Assembly: GCA_009741485.1 (NCBI GenBank)
Contig: CM019219.1
Location: 7,445,081 to 7,509,080 of the forward strand
Length of the DNA: 64,000 nucleotides
From: Malurus cyaneus samueli
Taxonomy: Eukaryota; Chordata; Aves; Passeriformes; Maluridae
Reading direction: 5' to 3'
This document shows, in pieces, positions 13,601 through 28,600 of this stretch; position 1 is the stretch's first letter; each line of letters begins with the position of its first letter. Made by a program: the position numbers and the translations under genes. The notes under the pieces were generated by a model. The model was given only the letters and a program-made list of their open reading frames with translations, was not told where the DNA came from and did not search any database.

Positions 13601-16600
13601 ATATGCACATACATGTTTATATATATAGCATGAGATAATTTAAGGAATCTTACTGCAAAATTCCTGTGCTGAACACCTTTTTTATTCATGTTCAAAAACT
13701 TTCAGAGTGGCTAAAATAGTTTTTGGAAACTTTGAATGTACGCACAATTTTAGAAATTATGTTAAAATGTATTTGAGAAAGATAGAAGAAAAAGGCAGGT
13801 TAGTCTGGAGAATTCAAACTTGTAGTGTTTTGAGAAGATGACTAAGGTAATTAATTAAGGATATTTTTAATTTTCTATGCCTGTTTTGTTTTATATGAAG
13901 CTAGATGTAATTTAGATGTGATAACATCATATTGTTCATAAACTTATGATGTGACCTATCTTACCACGTGACCTTGATGGTGCACAAAAATGACCTACAG
14001 TGAGTGGTTTTGCATTGAGAACTCACAGAAGAGGTATCCCAAATATTTGTATTCCTTCCTATCTGTCTCTCCATGGTATCCTTGACATGCATTCTATTCA
14101 TGGCACATTCTATTTTCACTCAAACTGCCTCTTCACTACAAAGGCTTTACAAAATATTGCAGAGAAGATACATTACACTATATCTCACTTGTTTGTATTG
14201 TTTGTACACCATGTTCTCCCCAGAATGTGCCATAAAAGGCCTTGGGATGATTATTGTGCATTACCACTTAAAAAAAAAAAAAAAGCTTCAGTATTTTGCT
14301 GTTAAACTATCAAAATGGCTTTCAAATTATCAAACATTTGCACATAAACTTACCTATAGATAGATTTGAGAGTGTTACTTCCACAGCAACTGGGTTTTTT
14401 CTAATCAGGCAAATTGAACTTTGTGATTATTTTCACTAAGGAGTGCCATTTTGATATCTAGGTGTCTCTGCTTCCTTTATTAATCCCTCTTCAAAACACA
14501 TCACTGCATTAGAGAAGTATTATTTTTGGTCAATTGTGATGTGAAAAATGACCTTGCAAAATCAAACAGCTTCTGTAGTACCACAGTATAAGGCTGATCC
14601 TATGTTAAACTTGTTAACTTTAAGCAAGTCACCTGGCTGCCCAAACCATTAGCTATTTTTATAATCTTTCAGGGAGACATCTGTTGGCCAACACAGAAGC
14701 AAGCAGATACCATCTCTGTAAGAAATGCTGTGAGATTAGAAGTTTGTATATCATTGTACACTTGAATGCTATCTTCACCACAGCTAATAGCTACCTAAAT
14801 TTCTCTTGGAATGCTGCACAAATGGTTTCACAGGCATGGGTAGTTTAACAGGTCATTTTCTTCTTATATTGTGGCCATTTGTTCGTTTTTTTTAAAAAAG
14901 AAAAAGATTGTTGAAGCCATGAACCTTCCTACTAATGAGGACTGTGGGGCTTTGTGAAATAACCCACGGTCCCACCTGCTCATGTCTTATGAGTAAATAC
15001 TCTGAATTTTTTTCAGGGATATATGGAGGAGTTTGAGGAACGCAGAGGGAAAGGAAGCTTTCCTGCTATGATCACTCCAGCTTATCAAAATGCCAAGAAA
15101 GCAAATGAATTGGCAAGTGATGTAAGTATGAAACCTGAATCAATACAATTCATAAACAATTAAAAGCAGCAGTTTGTCAGAGCAGTGCCTGGGAGGAGAA
15201 TGCTAAAATTGCACTTGAGAAGTAAACAAAAGTGACATTTTGCTGCATTGCTGGGAACAGGATGGCTCAGGGGATTAATAATATCCATTAATAGAAGGGG
15301 GCACAGCTCCAACTTGCACGAGGTAGGAGATGGATGTTGCAACTAATGGGGATCCCTACTGTTAGGTTAACCCTCCTGGCAAATCTGCACCTGTATTATT
15401 AATGAAACCTTCAACTGCCTTAATCATCCTGTGGACTACTGTGGTATTCCCAGTAGTGAATAAATGGAGGATGAATGAATTGTACTGGTTTTGATATTTT
15501 GATGTATCCTGCCTCTAGCACAAAGCAAAGAATATGGAGGAAAAGAAACATAGAGCATGACACTGTCACTTCACAAAAGCGAGCTCATTTCTGGGCTGGA
15601 ATTTTTAGTTTTGGGTGGTAAACTAAAGAATTGGCAAAGAAGTGGTGATGTGTGATTCCTGCACCCAGCCCATCCGTTAAAGGGCCTCAATCCTATCTGA
15701 GGTGACCATTTCTGGCAGTGACAAAAAATGGGTCAGGCTGTAGGTTAGTACCCTGTGGCTGCTCTGAAGGGTTCCTGTGAGTGAATCCTTTGTAGTGTGG
15801 ACACCTGTCCCCGATGGGGCTCTCTGAGCTGATGAGCTCAGTCTGTCTTCTGGGGAGCTAACAGATGGTTGAGTCTTTCAGCTTGTGTTAGCCTGGACCA
15901 GACATGAGCAGTAAACTGGAGTGAAAGGATCAGTCATGTTCTGTTACCTGAGCTTATCACTGAGAGAATATAAAAAACCTCAAATCCTCTGTGGCTGATC
16001 CCGGTTTGATGACAAACTCAGTGATCCCTTGTTTAAACATGAAATATTTAACCTTTCCAGATACAGATCACAGTTTAGGAGGTTTCGAAAATGCTCATGG
16101 TCAGTAGTTCCTTTATCAATTTGTGATACCTGGAATGAGGAGGGGGATTCGTTCATTGCAGTAACATTTGGACACTACAGTACTCATCAACCTGCCTTAA
16201 AGCTGAGGAACTCTGTGCAGTCTTATACAATAATGAAAAAAAGAAACGATTTGCACTTCAGCACATGTAAAATACTTTGTACAGTATGAATCTGATTTTT
16301 GAACCAGTAACATAAGATATATAATATAAGCATCTCCTTGCTTGCAAGAAATATTGAAACATATTCCCAAAAGAAGTGTTGCTGGACAAAATTTGGCAAA
16401 AGGCTAAGAACTATCTCTTTTCACTCATGAGTCCAATTTCTGTCAATAACCTGATGTCTAAATTAAATTTAGAAATCCCTTATTTCAATCCTGATTTAGT
16501 AGAGAAATATAATTCTCCTACACACAAAAAGTGCAAAAAGATACAGCTTTTTAAAAAAAGCTTGTTTCTACAAAAGGAAACATTTGTCAAACACTTGATG

Positions 16601-19600
16601 AATATCTGTAATTCTCTGGCTAAAATGAGAATTAAAAAATTAAAGTACTAAGGATTACTTCAGTAACAGAAGACCACACAAACTCCAGCCAGTCACCAGC
16701 CAAGAATCTGCTAGTTATGTGTTTGAGTTATGAACAACAACCAGTGCTATTCAATCCATGGCAAAAATGGATACAAAAATGCTGTCTAGTAAAATGTCTT
16801 GACAGGGACTGTGAAGGGCTATGGGGTTATATTTGGGTTATTCCAGGAAATAAATACCCACAGTGTTTCAACTTGGCAAGTTCCATTTATTTATCAAAGC
16901 AAGAACAGGGGAAATCTTACCCTGGCTCATGAAACCCGTCTAAATAGTAATGATGAAAAGGTGCATATTTATTTTTTAATTCTCCCTACTTCTTTTCAGA
17001 TAAAATACAAGAAAGATCTTTCCAAGATGAAAGGTGCAGCCCACTTTCACTCCCTAACGGCTGAAGACAACTTGGTCCTTAAGCAAGCCCAAAATGTTAA
17101 CAAGCTGGTCAGTGAGGTAAGGGCTTGAATCGATCTCTTAACAAGTTTGGGAGCAGCTCACACAAACATTTGTGTTTGATAAGTAAAGACTGCAAGTAAA
17201 AAAGCTGTTGTTCTTACTGTGTTGTATATAACAAAAATCATCTGTTTGTGGCATAGTAACTGGACAGAAAAGCTCAAGAATAAATCTTCAGGTGCTGTGT
17301 TCTGGCCCTTCCAATCATCTGTATGAAAGTGGGGGAAATTAACCCCAGGAGGGTGATTCTAATTCTGGCCACATGAAGAATAGAAATCTGAAAAATCCCC
17401 ATCCCAAACCTGAATTGTGCTTTTAATATGATATTAAGATATAACCACAAATGCTTTGGGGTGAATTGGGCATGTACCTTAGAGTATCCCAAAGATGGCT
17501 ATTCTAATAATCAAAAATAACATGAACAGAGCCAAAATTTATACCGTTCTGGTTATGCAGGTTTCTGTTTTCTTCCATCATGTGAAAGACTGTGAGTCCC
17601 TGATAATTGATGCTTTTTCTGCTTGGCAAGGAAAGATTGCTAGAGAAATCTCAGTAGATTCTGAATTATTAATTTATTTATAGTGTCATATCAGCTATAA
17701 AGCTATTAATAAATGTGAGTTTCTAGAACTTCCCCATGGCGGTTTAAAAACTTATACTCTTGAGATGTCAAAGTATAAAACCTTCAATAATGAAAAACCC
17801 CTGGAAGTAGGGCTGGAAGGGGCCTCCTGGGCCAATGAATCCTGGTTCCTGCTGTTTCCACACAGTATCATATAATCCTCCTATACCAATTTCCAGCCTA
17901 CATTTATTCCTGTCCACTTTATTACCACTGTGTTTTGTGCTAACGTTGCCCTTTAGTTTAAAAAGTTCTTTCTCCCTGCATGGCTACTTTTTTGAGAGGT
18001 TTACAAATACATCATTTTCTTCTCTCTGCCTTTGATTTCCCAGACTAAGCAAGCTGAGTTCTTCTCATCTCTCACAGTCTTGTACTCAGCCTGCAACAGC
18101 TGCAGTGAATGTTCCTTAAACAGGAATGACTGTAAGAGCACAAAAGCTCTTGCTGAGGTCTTGCGGGAGCCTGGTACAAAGAACACTTGCACATGTTCAT
18201 TTGCTCCATACTCACCTTAGAATTCCTTTGTATATCATTGTTTTTGTTAATAGTTTTCCTCCTGTCACTGTCTCACATGCTTGCAGAGAATGAAATTGTG
18301 TTTCTTTGGCCTATAAAATGAGAATTGTGTGTGAAAATTCTCTTCATATTAATTTTCATCTTATGCCAGCTGATGAATACCATGTGTCAAAATCTCTGGA
18401 CAGTGGGTCTGTCTAATAAAAAGTGGATGAAGGAACTTTTCAGAGCAGATTAAGGTTTAACAATATCTTCCCATTGTGCATTTTTGTCACCAAGGTGGAA
18501 TACAAGAAGGATCTTGGAAACAACAAAGGCTACAGCATGAACTACTGTGACACTCCACAATTCAAGAATGTGAGCAAGATCTCAAAATTCACCAGTGATG
18601 TAAGTTTTCAGTGCCTCATATGTGGCTTGCTTACCCTGGTAGCTGCTGGAATCACAGGTCATCTCTGTGTGCTGGAAATGTGATTATAAATGATTTTAGC
18701 CCCTGCTTGTACAACACCTATCCTGGTGAGCCCTGATGTATGCTGGGGCTCATTTTATATAGGATTATAAAAAGAACTATTATGATATTTGGAAGAGAGG
18801 TTATTTACCATGGACTGTTGATGTAGAAAAGTAGCAGTAGGTTGTTAGTCTTGTCTGTCGTAATTATCACTTATTTCTTTGTGTATATCCATTTCCTGAC
18901 TGGAGAGTTAGGCAGACCATACTTCACCAGAGCTCATGCCAGAGAGGGACATAATTCTTGTGTGAAAATAATCAGTGTTAATAATTTTACCATTGCATCT
19001 CATTAAATATAATTGTGTTTCATACTGCCTCTTACCATTCTCTGAAATCCCAGAGGAGTAAATATTTTGCCATACAGGTGGAACAGAATGATCAATTTTT
19101 CTTGTCAAATCCCCCATTCTGGGGTTGGTGAAAGATGCCCCAAAACAACCCAATTTTTTACATTTGTTAATGAACAAGTATTGTCTCCCTGGAACTATGT
19201 TCTGGTATTTATTTCTGATGACACACAGATATATCTTGTTTCTGTGGCATTCAGATGATATAAAGAGCAAGTAAATGTAAATCTTGTAGAACAAGAGACT
19301 CACAGAGGGTTTTAGCTTTTATTTCTTAAAGAACCAAGATTGCTGTGGACTAATGTGTTTCTGTATTGGAGCAACAGTAGTAGACCCCAGCTGAAACAAT
19401 TTCTCTCCCTGCTGTAAAATATGGATACTCTGAAAGGCTGAAACACTTTAGTAGAAAAACTGTATGCATTTTCTCAGAGTATTTTTATCTTTTTTTTTTT
19501 TTTTTGTACAGCTTAAATACAAAGAAACCTACCAGAACGAAATGAAAGGTCACTATGTGGGTGTTGGCATGGACAAGAGAATGCTCCATGCCATGAAAGT

Positions 19601-22600
19601 TGGCAGCCTGGCAAGCAATGTAAGTCCCTTTCAATCACACTTGTGTGGCTGTTGCCTTCTTGTCTTTCAGTTTTTCCAGAATTAAGTTGATAGAAAACTT
19701 TAAATCGTGCTTTACTGGGGATCTGAAGGATAGATGTGTTGAGGAGAGGGGAAATTCTGGAAACCCTTTTGTACTGTTTTATAGCTCACTGTGTGGAAGA
19801 AGTTAAAATAAGAAATTTCAGTGATCTGGCAACATACTGAGATCTCTCAGTTTTCTTTGACATCAGTAGGATGCTGAAGGTTGTTTGCCACCACCCCCAG
19901 GGTCAGACCTTTGCAGGAAAAAACAGTCTTTAATGAAGATTTCTGGATTCCAATTTAATTTACTGGGTTAGTCAAGAAGCTATTTCGTTACATACCATTC
20001 CTTCAAGTACATTATTTACAAATCTGTAAGAAGCTTGAGAACTAAGCAGAAAGATAAAAGAGATGTGTCATAGGTGGGAGTTAAGTTAATGCTCCCACTG
20101 TTGGCATTGGATTAATTGAGAAGCTGAAAAAGAATCAATTAGTGGCTAAACTATGCAAATAATTTCATTTTCTTTGTCACTCATGACATTGAACTTACTT
20201 TGTTTCTTGCATTTAATATTAATATTATTGTTTCTCCTTTCCTCTTGACTGATAATTATTCAAACGAATGACAGCTGAAAAAAAAGAGAATGATTTTTTT
20301 TTTTGTTCTCCTTGTGTTTCAGATAGCCTATAAGTCTGATTACAAACACGATGGTGTAGACTACAATTACCCAGCTACTCTCACTCCTTCATACCAGACA
20401 ACAAGAAAGTTGGTCCCTTTGAAAGATGTAAATAATTTTATGTTGGTTTTTTTTTTCCCCTATGACTTGCAGAGCTCATCATCTGTCTGTGGGAGATTGT
20501 GATAAATCGTGTGTGTCAGGTGATGGTTCAATGACAGGAGCAAGCAGCCAGTGCTAACAAAGTTAAAGCAAAAAACTGCAGTGTCAAGAGATGTCAGAGG
20601 TGTAGAGAGAGGTGCCATGTCCTGTCATTGGTTTCAGTTCAGCACAGACTGCAGAGAGGTGTGAAATGAGTGACTTCTGCCCTACCCCAACTCTGCTGCA
20701 GAACTCTCACCATCCTGGGGCAGCTTCAACAGCAGCATCAAACCCTGAAAGCTCTGAAAGGGCAGGGAGACTAAAACAGCCCTCTCATCCTTTGTGATCT
20801 CCCTGAGGACAGGTGCTCCCCTTTGAAGAGGAGTTAATTGGTCACATAACCTTCCTTCAGCCTATGGGCCATGAAAAAGGTGCCCTGAGTGCCTGGGGTG
20901 GAGTCACAAATGGGACAATGGGAGGAAATTTGTGTACTGCTGTGGTTAGAGGTGTCCTTCAGATAAAGGAAGGATGGGAGTAAATTATTGTGCTTTCACC
21001 TCTCACAAGCATGAAAAGCTTGACTGATCTCATCTGCTGCTGGCTGCTTAACCTGTGCCTTAGCTGGGGCTGAATCACCAGGCATTGCTTATAAAATCAA
21101 CAGGAAGGGAGCAGCAGCTCTGTAGGGCATTTCTGACTTCCTAAAGTGTATGTACCCTGTCTTTGCTCCTGGTTTTTGACAATTCCAGTGTAATGTGCCT
21201 TAGAGAGATCATTAGCATCACATGAGATTTATCTGGGCCTAAATACCTCTTCTAAGAAAAAGATGGTAGCATGATAGAGCCAGAAGTGAGGACACTGATG
21301 TTTTTGAGGAAGTAGTTAATATACTTCAGGTCTAAGATGAACCATTGCCTCTAGAGCAGTAATTTCAGCTTTGTCTTTGTAAAAGCTTAAACCAGTGAAA
21401 TTCAGTGTTCAGTTGCTTGCTGTGTTCTTAAAGAGTTCAAGGTAATTCATGTCCAAAATATGAAAAACATTTCAGCAATTCCAGTGACTCTAGAATTCAT
21501 AGTCAGCATCAGGGTTTGAAACATGGAATTCCATTGGCCACAGAGACTCAGCTGCACCAGTCCTGATCATTATCTAGGATTTTGATTCAGTCCCAGACTT
21601 GTCTGCTCCCTGATAACCAACATGCTTACCCTGAGCTCTTTTAGAAGTACAACTCTCTCACACACAAAGCAATCACATGTAGCACTAAATACACTGTTTC
21701 AGTTAAAAAGAAATGGTCCCTTTCCATGGAATTAAAATTCTCTCTGAGGAGGCAAATGCATTGTTTTAAGTACCTTGATCACTTTGGACCTGTGAGATAA
21801 TTCAGGCATTTTTTTCCTAGCTTTTGTCATTCTGGCAGCATGAGCAAGTTTATATGAGGATACCTGCGATAAGAAGGGTTGCATTGAAATAGTTTCAGTG
21901 ACTCAAAGTCTCTAGAAATCTGCTCCACTTTGCTGGAAAGAAATGTTCTTAAGAAACTAGTTTTAAGCAATGTGATCTGCAATGTTTGCAAAGTGGTGAT
22001 TAACTACAGTGAATATTAATGAGGGCCTACAGGGAATAATAATTGAGCTCTGTAATACAGCAGGGAGTTCTTTGGCAGCAACAGGTTTAAAAGAAAGCTT
22101 CAAATGAGTTTTTTTTACCTATAAATTTATGCATAATTTGAGGCTTAAACATTTTTATTTTATAACTTATTGTTGTTGCTACCATGTTAATGTGTTAGTA
22201 ATTTAGTAATTTAGGGCCCACTAATGTGTTAGTAATTTAGTCCTCTTGATGGCTGACATTAAAATGACTTTTTGTACCATAAGTACATATTTTTGTTTTC
22301 TCATCATCCACACAAAACTCTGACCACACTGGGAAATTCTGTGGTTAATTTATTGCCTCAAAATTCAGTAAGACAGAAATAAGGATTTCATTTGCTCTAC
22401 ACGGTTTTATGCTGGACAGATCTCTTCATAGACAGAATAATTCTTGTCTGATAAAGATAAAAATGGACTAAGTGATGGTTAAGAATACAAATTTTATACC
22501 AAAGATTTGGGGGATTTTACAGCAATGATTTGCAGCTAGTACTACATCTTTTTAAGAATTTGTGGATTTGACAGGAAAGGGTTATAAGTGAAGCCATTTT

Positions 22601-25600
22601 CAGAGTGGGATAAAAACCGTGACCACAGACAAGGAAGTTCTGAGGTCTCATCCAAGAGATTCTGGCATCTTTCCTTAATTTATTATGATTCAAGTAATGT
22701 TTTATTGAGAGTATTAGTTAACAAAACTTTGTCTAAATCTCTCATTTTCCAGTCTGACTATTCTTTCCTTTATTAAATCTTCTTTTATTTTTAATTTTTT
22801 ACTAAATTAGGTAAACTACAGGCAAAGCATAGACAAGTTGAAGTACAGCTCTGTTGCCAGCACTCCACAAATTGCTCAAGCCAAAATAAATGCGCAGCAG
22901 CTCAGCGATGTAAGTTCTGTCATCATTAGCCACTGTCATCTAGTAGAATTCTCAGATTATTTAATTTCATAGGATTGGTAGCCTTAGGTTTTTATTCTTG
23001 ATAGTTCTTCAGCAGATTTATAGTCAAAACAAGGATATGTATTGAATGAAATCACCTTCAGAAATGTGGCAAGCATAGCAGTAGATCTGATATTTTCTCA
23101 ATTTTTAGGATTTGTATCAGTATACTTTGTTAGGAATTTATCTTCTGTGTATTTATTAAGGCAAGCTTTTTAACGATATCTTTTGTACTTTAATTAGTAG
23201 CTTTTCTATGTATAGGATAAATTTATATTTCCTCATACCTAAGTAAAAGTTATAATTGCCTTATTGCCTTCATATTTACATCAGCCATACCTGTGAGTGT
23301 GTCTTTACTGTATGGCACCAGTAGCATGAAATTTAAAGGTAATCAATCAGTCTAATGGTTATATTTTTACTAAGTTTAAAATAACTGAATTTCTTGCTGA
23401 CCTTTTTGATATATGCAGTTGAACTACCGAGCCCAGTATGAGAAGACAAAAACAAATTACACTCTGCCCCAGGATGTCCCTCAGCTGGTGAAAGCCAAAG
23501 CCAACGCTGAGTTATACAGTGAGGTGAGTCAAGCCTTGTGGAAATACTGGCATTCATGATGCTGTTATTAGACAGAAATTGATATAAAGTTGATGGCACT
23601 CTTTCTGGATGCACTGAGCATTTATCATTGGTCTTCACTAAACAACATGAGATCTTGTACCCAGAATAGGCGGACATCTAATCTCAGGGACAGTAAAAAC
23701 GTTAGACTTTTCTTCAAGACATCTTCAGATGTTTTGAATTTCTTTAATAAATCACTATCCACTCCCCAAAAGTAAATGCTTCTGGAGTGATATTTGTATG
23801 AAAAACCAAGATTGACACAGTTCTAACAACTCAAAGCCCACTGAATTCAGTAGAGAGGAACAGTGACTTCAGCAAAGTTGGATCAAGCCCACTGTTGCTG
23901 TCATTCATAATTCATGTCAATATACAGTGATTCACTTAGAATCTTGTGTGTTGAAATCAAGTTCTTGCAGGAAAAGTTGAACTGCTATTTAATTTTAAAA
24001 TTATTTTTCAGTATTCCATTATTGTAGATAGTTTTGGAGGAAAAAGGAACCCAAGACAAATAAGTGCAAAATGAGGAAAAAACCTCCAGATATTACTGGT
24101 GTGACTTTTTTATTTTTTTAACCAGCTTCATGATTTTTCATGGCTGTGAATTGGCATTATCATAAGCTTTTTGTTTTTTTGTCCTTCCCCTAAGTTTTAT
24201 TTGAGTAGCTTTGGCATGATATTGTGGAGGAACATTCTTTGTGATTGTACTCTGTTGGGATGTATATTTGTAATTCTGCTTTGCTCTGAGTAATTTTCAT
24301 GTTTGTTTGAAAATCCTGTGTGTTTATGTGTTAGTGACATGTTGCTGTCTTTCCTTTCTCAGATTAAGTACAAAGAAGGCTGGGAGAAGAGCAAGGGCCG
24401 GGGCTTTGAAATGAAACTTGATTCTCTGCCTTTACTTGCTGCCAAAGCTTCAAGGGATCTTGCCAGTGATGTATGTTATATTTAGTTACCCAGGAATTGT
24501 TTTTATATAAGTAGTTATAGCACAGGGAAATTAAATTTAGCTCACTTCTTGTGGATTTTTAAGTCCTGCATTTGGCTGTCCATCTTTCTCAATGGCTAGT
24601 GAACAGTTGGAAGCTTTCTCAGATTCTGCTGTCAAATTTTGCTCTCAAAAAATAATTGTTTTTAAAATCACGTGTACAGGGTGAAGCAAAATATCCACAA
24701 TAAACCTGTAGTGAAAATCAGTGTTTTGAATTGTTTATAGACTCAAAAATAGGGTTATCATCTACTACAAAGGGAATGAATATTTCTTTTGTCTGCTTCC
24801 TTAACATAAACACATGTGTATATATAAAAAAATTTAAAAAAAATCTTTCTAAACAACTTATGTCTTGATTTTTAACCTGTGGAGAGGCAGAAAAGGGAGA
24901 TATTTTGGCGCTGGAAAATTCTCAGCACTGATGGGGATTCTGAAATCTCACCTAATTAAGAAAAGCAAATCTTGAATTCCTTGCTTGGATTGATTTTTTT
25001 TATCTTTGACCCTAAGAACAAGATAATTTACCTAATAAGAAGAATTGAAGTTTATAAGTATACTCACCTCAGAGGGCTGAGCTTTAGAGAATGAGATTAA
25101 AGACCTCATAAATGAGACTGACCTTGCATCTTTGGAATTTCTGAGAAAATGTGGGAAATTTGAAGTGACAATGACAGAATCAGACTAAACTCTTCTAAAT
25201 TTTGACCATCCAAGTCACCAGTGTAAAACATGTTGCTTATCTCATGGATAATTGAAAATATTCTTAGATTTACACTGTTTTGTTTGGGTTTTTTTACAGA
25301 TTAAATATAAAGAAGAATATGAAAAAACAAAAGGAAAAGCAACTGGAACCAAAGATTCAAGACTTTTGCACTCTCTGAAGGTGGCCAAGATGAGTAGTGA
25401 GGTAAATTATTTCTCTTACTCAAAAGGTATGTTTCATAATTAGGGAACTTTCAGCAACACTATATGATCTACTGCTGTTGCTGCTCTCACTGTAAGAAAT
25501 TCTTGGAAGCATTTAACAAAATTGGTTTCCTTCCTCCATCTGTTAAACTGCAAAGACTGCACTGCAGGGAATTTTGGGCAATGGTGTCCTTATTTTGGAG

Positions 25601-28600
25601 CAGGAATAGAGCTTCCTATTAAAACTTCAATATTGATAAAATATCACATTACAACCTCAATATAAACAGTATCCACAGAAATTTCCAGTCTACACAAGTA
25701 TGTTTAAAAATAAAATGTACTGTTCTGATAGAGAACATGCCTCTAGAGTTTGCAAAATTTATCCCGGCATCTGTTTTTTGTCCCTTATAGGACCTGATTT
25801 CTACTTGTGTTTGGGGATTTTTTGCTTAATCTGCATAAGAACCCAAACAAGAAGGGTGCTTTAAGATAGCAGTATCTGAGAGAGATGACTGATTTTCATT
25901 CCTTCTGTTTCTAGATTGCCTACAAAAAAGGTTTTGAGGAGAGCAAGGCCCACTTCCATCTGCCTATGGATATGATCAACCTGAGGCACGCTAAGAAGGC
26001 TCAGGCACTTGCCAGTGATTTGGATTACAGAACCAGACTCCATGAGTACACTGTGCTTCCAGAAGATATGAAAACCAAGTGGGCAAAAAGGGCCTATGAT
26101 CTGCAGAGTGATGTAAGATGATGTATACTCAACTTAGCTGCTAAAAACAGCATAAATGCTTAGAGCTTTTCCATTTGATGCTAATTCTCATTTCATATGA
26201 ACACTGATTGCACTATGGCTTTTAAAAATGTCTTTGCAATGGCTTTAAAACTGGAAAGGGTGCACATGTTCACTTGCAAACATTATACTTGTCTTCCCTG
26301 TGCTAATAAATGTGATTTTCCTCTGCAGCTCCAGTACAGGGCCGATCTGACATGGATGAAAGGAGCTGGATGTATCACAGAAGGAAGTCTTAATATACAA
26401 CAAGCCAAAAAGGCAGGAGCTTTAGTCAGTGAGGTAAGCAAAGTGCTCAAGCTTCTGTCTCTTGTTTCTTCAAAGGATCATGCTCACTTATATTATGTGA
26501 AATAGGTAAGGAATTCCTGACGAGGGATATCTGAGAAATGGAAAAACAGTGGACATGATTTAGTTGTTCTATAGTTTAGAAGATACTGGATTAGAGATTA
26601 AAATTATGTTTTCCCTTTATATAATTATGTTACCAAAATAATCTGTGAGGTAGAAGTCTCCCCAGTTGTCCTTCTACCTCTTTCCATTCACCTACCCATT
26701 TTGCAGAGCAGCATTGAATTTCCATTGAGTTTTAAATGTTACGTGAAGTACCTAGAGGCTCTAAGGAACAGTATTGAAAAATGAGATATTTGTTAGCCAT
26801 GCTTGAAAATTTCCTCACCCCTTGGCAAGGGACTGTGACTTTACTGGCAGTGTCAGCTTTTCCTGCTTTTCAATGCTTTTGTTTTATTAATTCATGTCTT
26901 TGCACTGCCATTAACCTCATGGAAGTAAACTTCCTCAGCTTCTTAGCTATGGTTGAATAATCTCACTAGTGCTAGGAAAACTAGAGAGCAGAGAGAAGAA
27001 TAAATTAGGGGAAGTTTGACAAGAAGGATAAAATCCCACTTAGTTCTGGAAGGAGGATCGGAAGCCAGTTAGTTACTGGTGATCACACTCTCTGACACCT
27101 TGGGCCTCCAACATCCTCTCACTACTCCCACAAGGGGAAAAAATACATCTTAGAAACAAAAGAAGAGCAGCTACCTCAGATCTGGTGTCTTGCTAGGGAT
27201 AGATGACACCTGCTTCTGGGCTGTGCTGTGGTAATAATCGCTTCCACAAATATTTAATCCATAATGATCTGCCTTTTCATTGCAGCGCTGTGCAAGGCCA
27301 AGAGACGGCTGACAGTCACTTAAACTGGAGGCTGGTGGATATTATTTTAGAGATCTCTATTGCCATACAAAGCCTGGTGTTTTGTCATTTCTTTGCAGGA
27401 TGTCACTACATTGTGTTCCGTGCAATGTGACAAAACATGCTGTTTTTAATCTGCCTCCCTCCCTTCCAGGTTTCTAAAATAAAGCGATGAGCACCTCTTT
27501 GAAGTGCTGCATGCTTTTTTAACTTCTATTTTGTGTTCCCCTAGCAGAGACACAGTGTAAACTGATCTGTTCACCCATCAGTTCAAACAGAAGGATTTCT
27601 CTCCTGAAATGCCAGATAATGAAAAAAAAGGCATTTAAACCCTTTCTAGGTGGAATGCCCCACTTCATGACTGAACTGTTAGAACAAGAATTAAACTAAA
27701 GCATATAAGAAGTGTTTGCTTGGTCTCCCCTATCACACTGTGGTCTTGAAACAGAGTCCTGCATTTCCTTGTGATATCTCAAAAAAAGAAAGGATTTAGC
27801 TCACTCTCAAATGAGTGGTGCAAAAGGCTGAGGCAAAGACGTTAATTCAAAACACACCTGCTCTAAAGCCTGATGAAGTAAATTAAAGTTTTCCATTCAC
27901 TTTTGTGTGTTTCAGATGTAAAACAAAATGTAAAATGCAGTGAAACTATGGACAGTCTTATTTACCAAACTAAAAATATTAGTGGCTATGCACAATTGTC
28001 CATTCATATGGATTTTATATAAAATGAGACAACAAAACTGACTGTGTGGCTTAGATCAGGACTCAAGAGAGCTAAGTCATACCCAGGCTGAGAATGACAC
28101 TCACTGGTGTGCAGCCAGCCAGCAGGTCTTGTAAGACACGTAGAGAGTAAATCTGGCACCAAAGAGGTATCCATCCATGCCTGCAGGGTCAGAAACATTT
28201 GCAACATACTTGCACTGCCTTTCTTTCCTCAAAATACCAGCACTGGGCTGTGCTTGGAAGCTTATTTTGCTGACACCTGTGCTAAACCTGTCTTGGGAAT
28301 TTGCAGGGCACTTCTTCCTCTATGACATGTATTTTTTTTAAGTGATACATTTTTGAGGGAGGGCAAGTACTGTAGAAAATTTTGTGTAACTTGCTTTAAT
28401 TTGCTGTAGAAAAAGTACAGGCAGAAGGCTGATGCTCTGAAGTTCACCAGTGTGGCTGACAGTTCTCAGATCAAGCATGCCAAGAAAAGCCAGGAACTTC
28501 AAAGTGATGTGAGTACTTGACTGAATTTGTCTCTTTGCAAGCATCTTAGGCATAATGTGGTCATTTCTGACATGTGTACAGTGGTGTGATGGTGAGAGAG

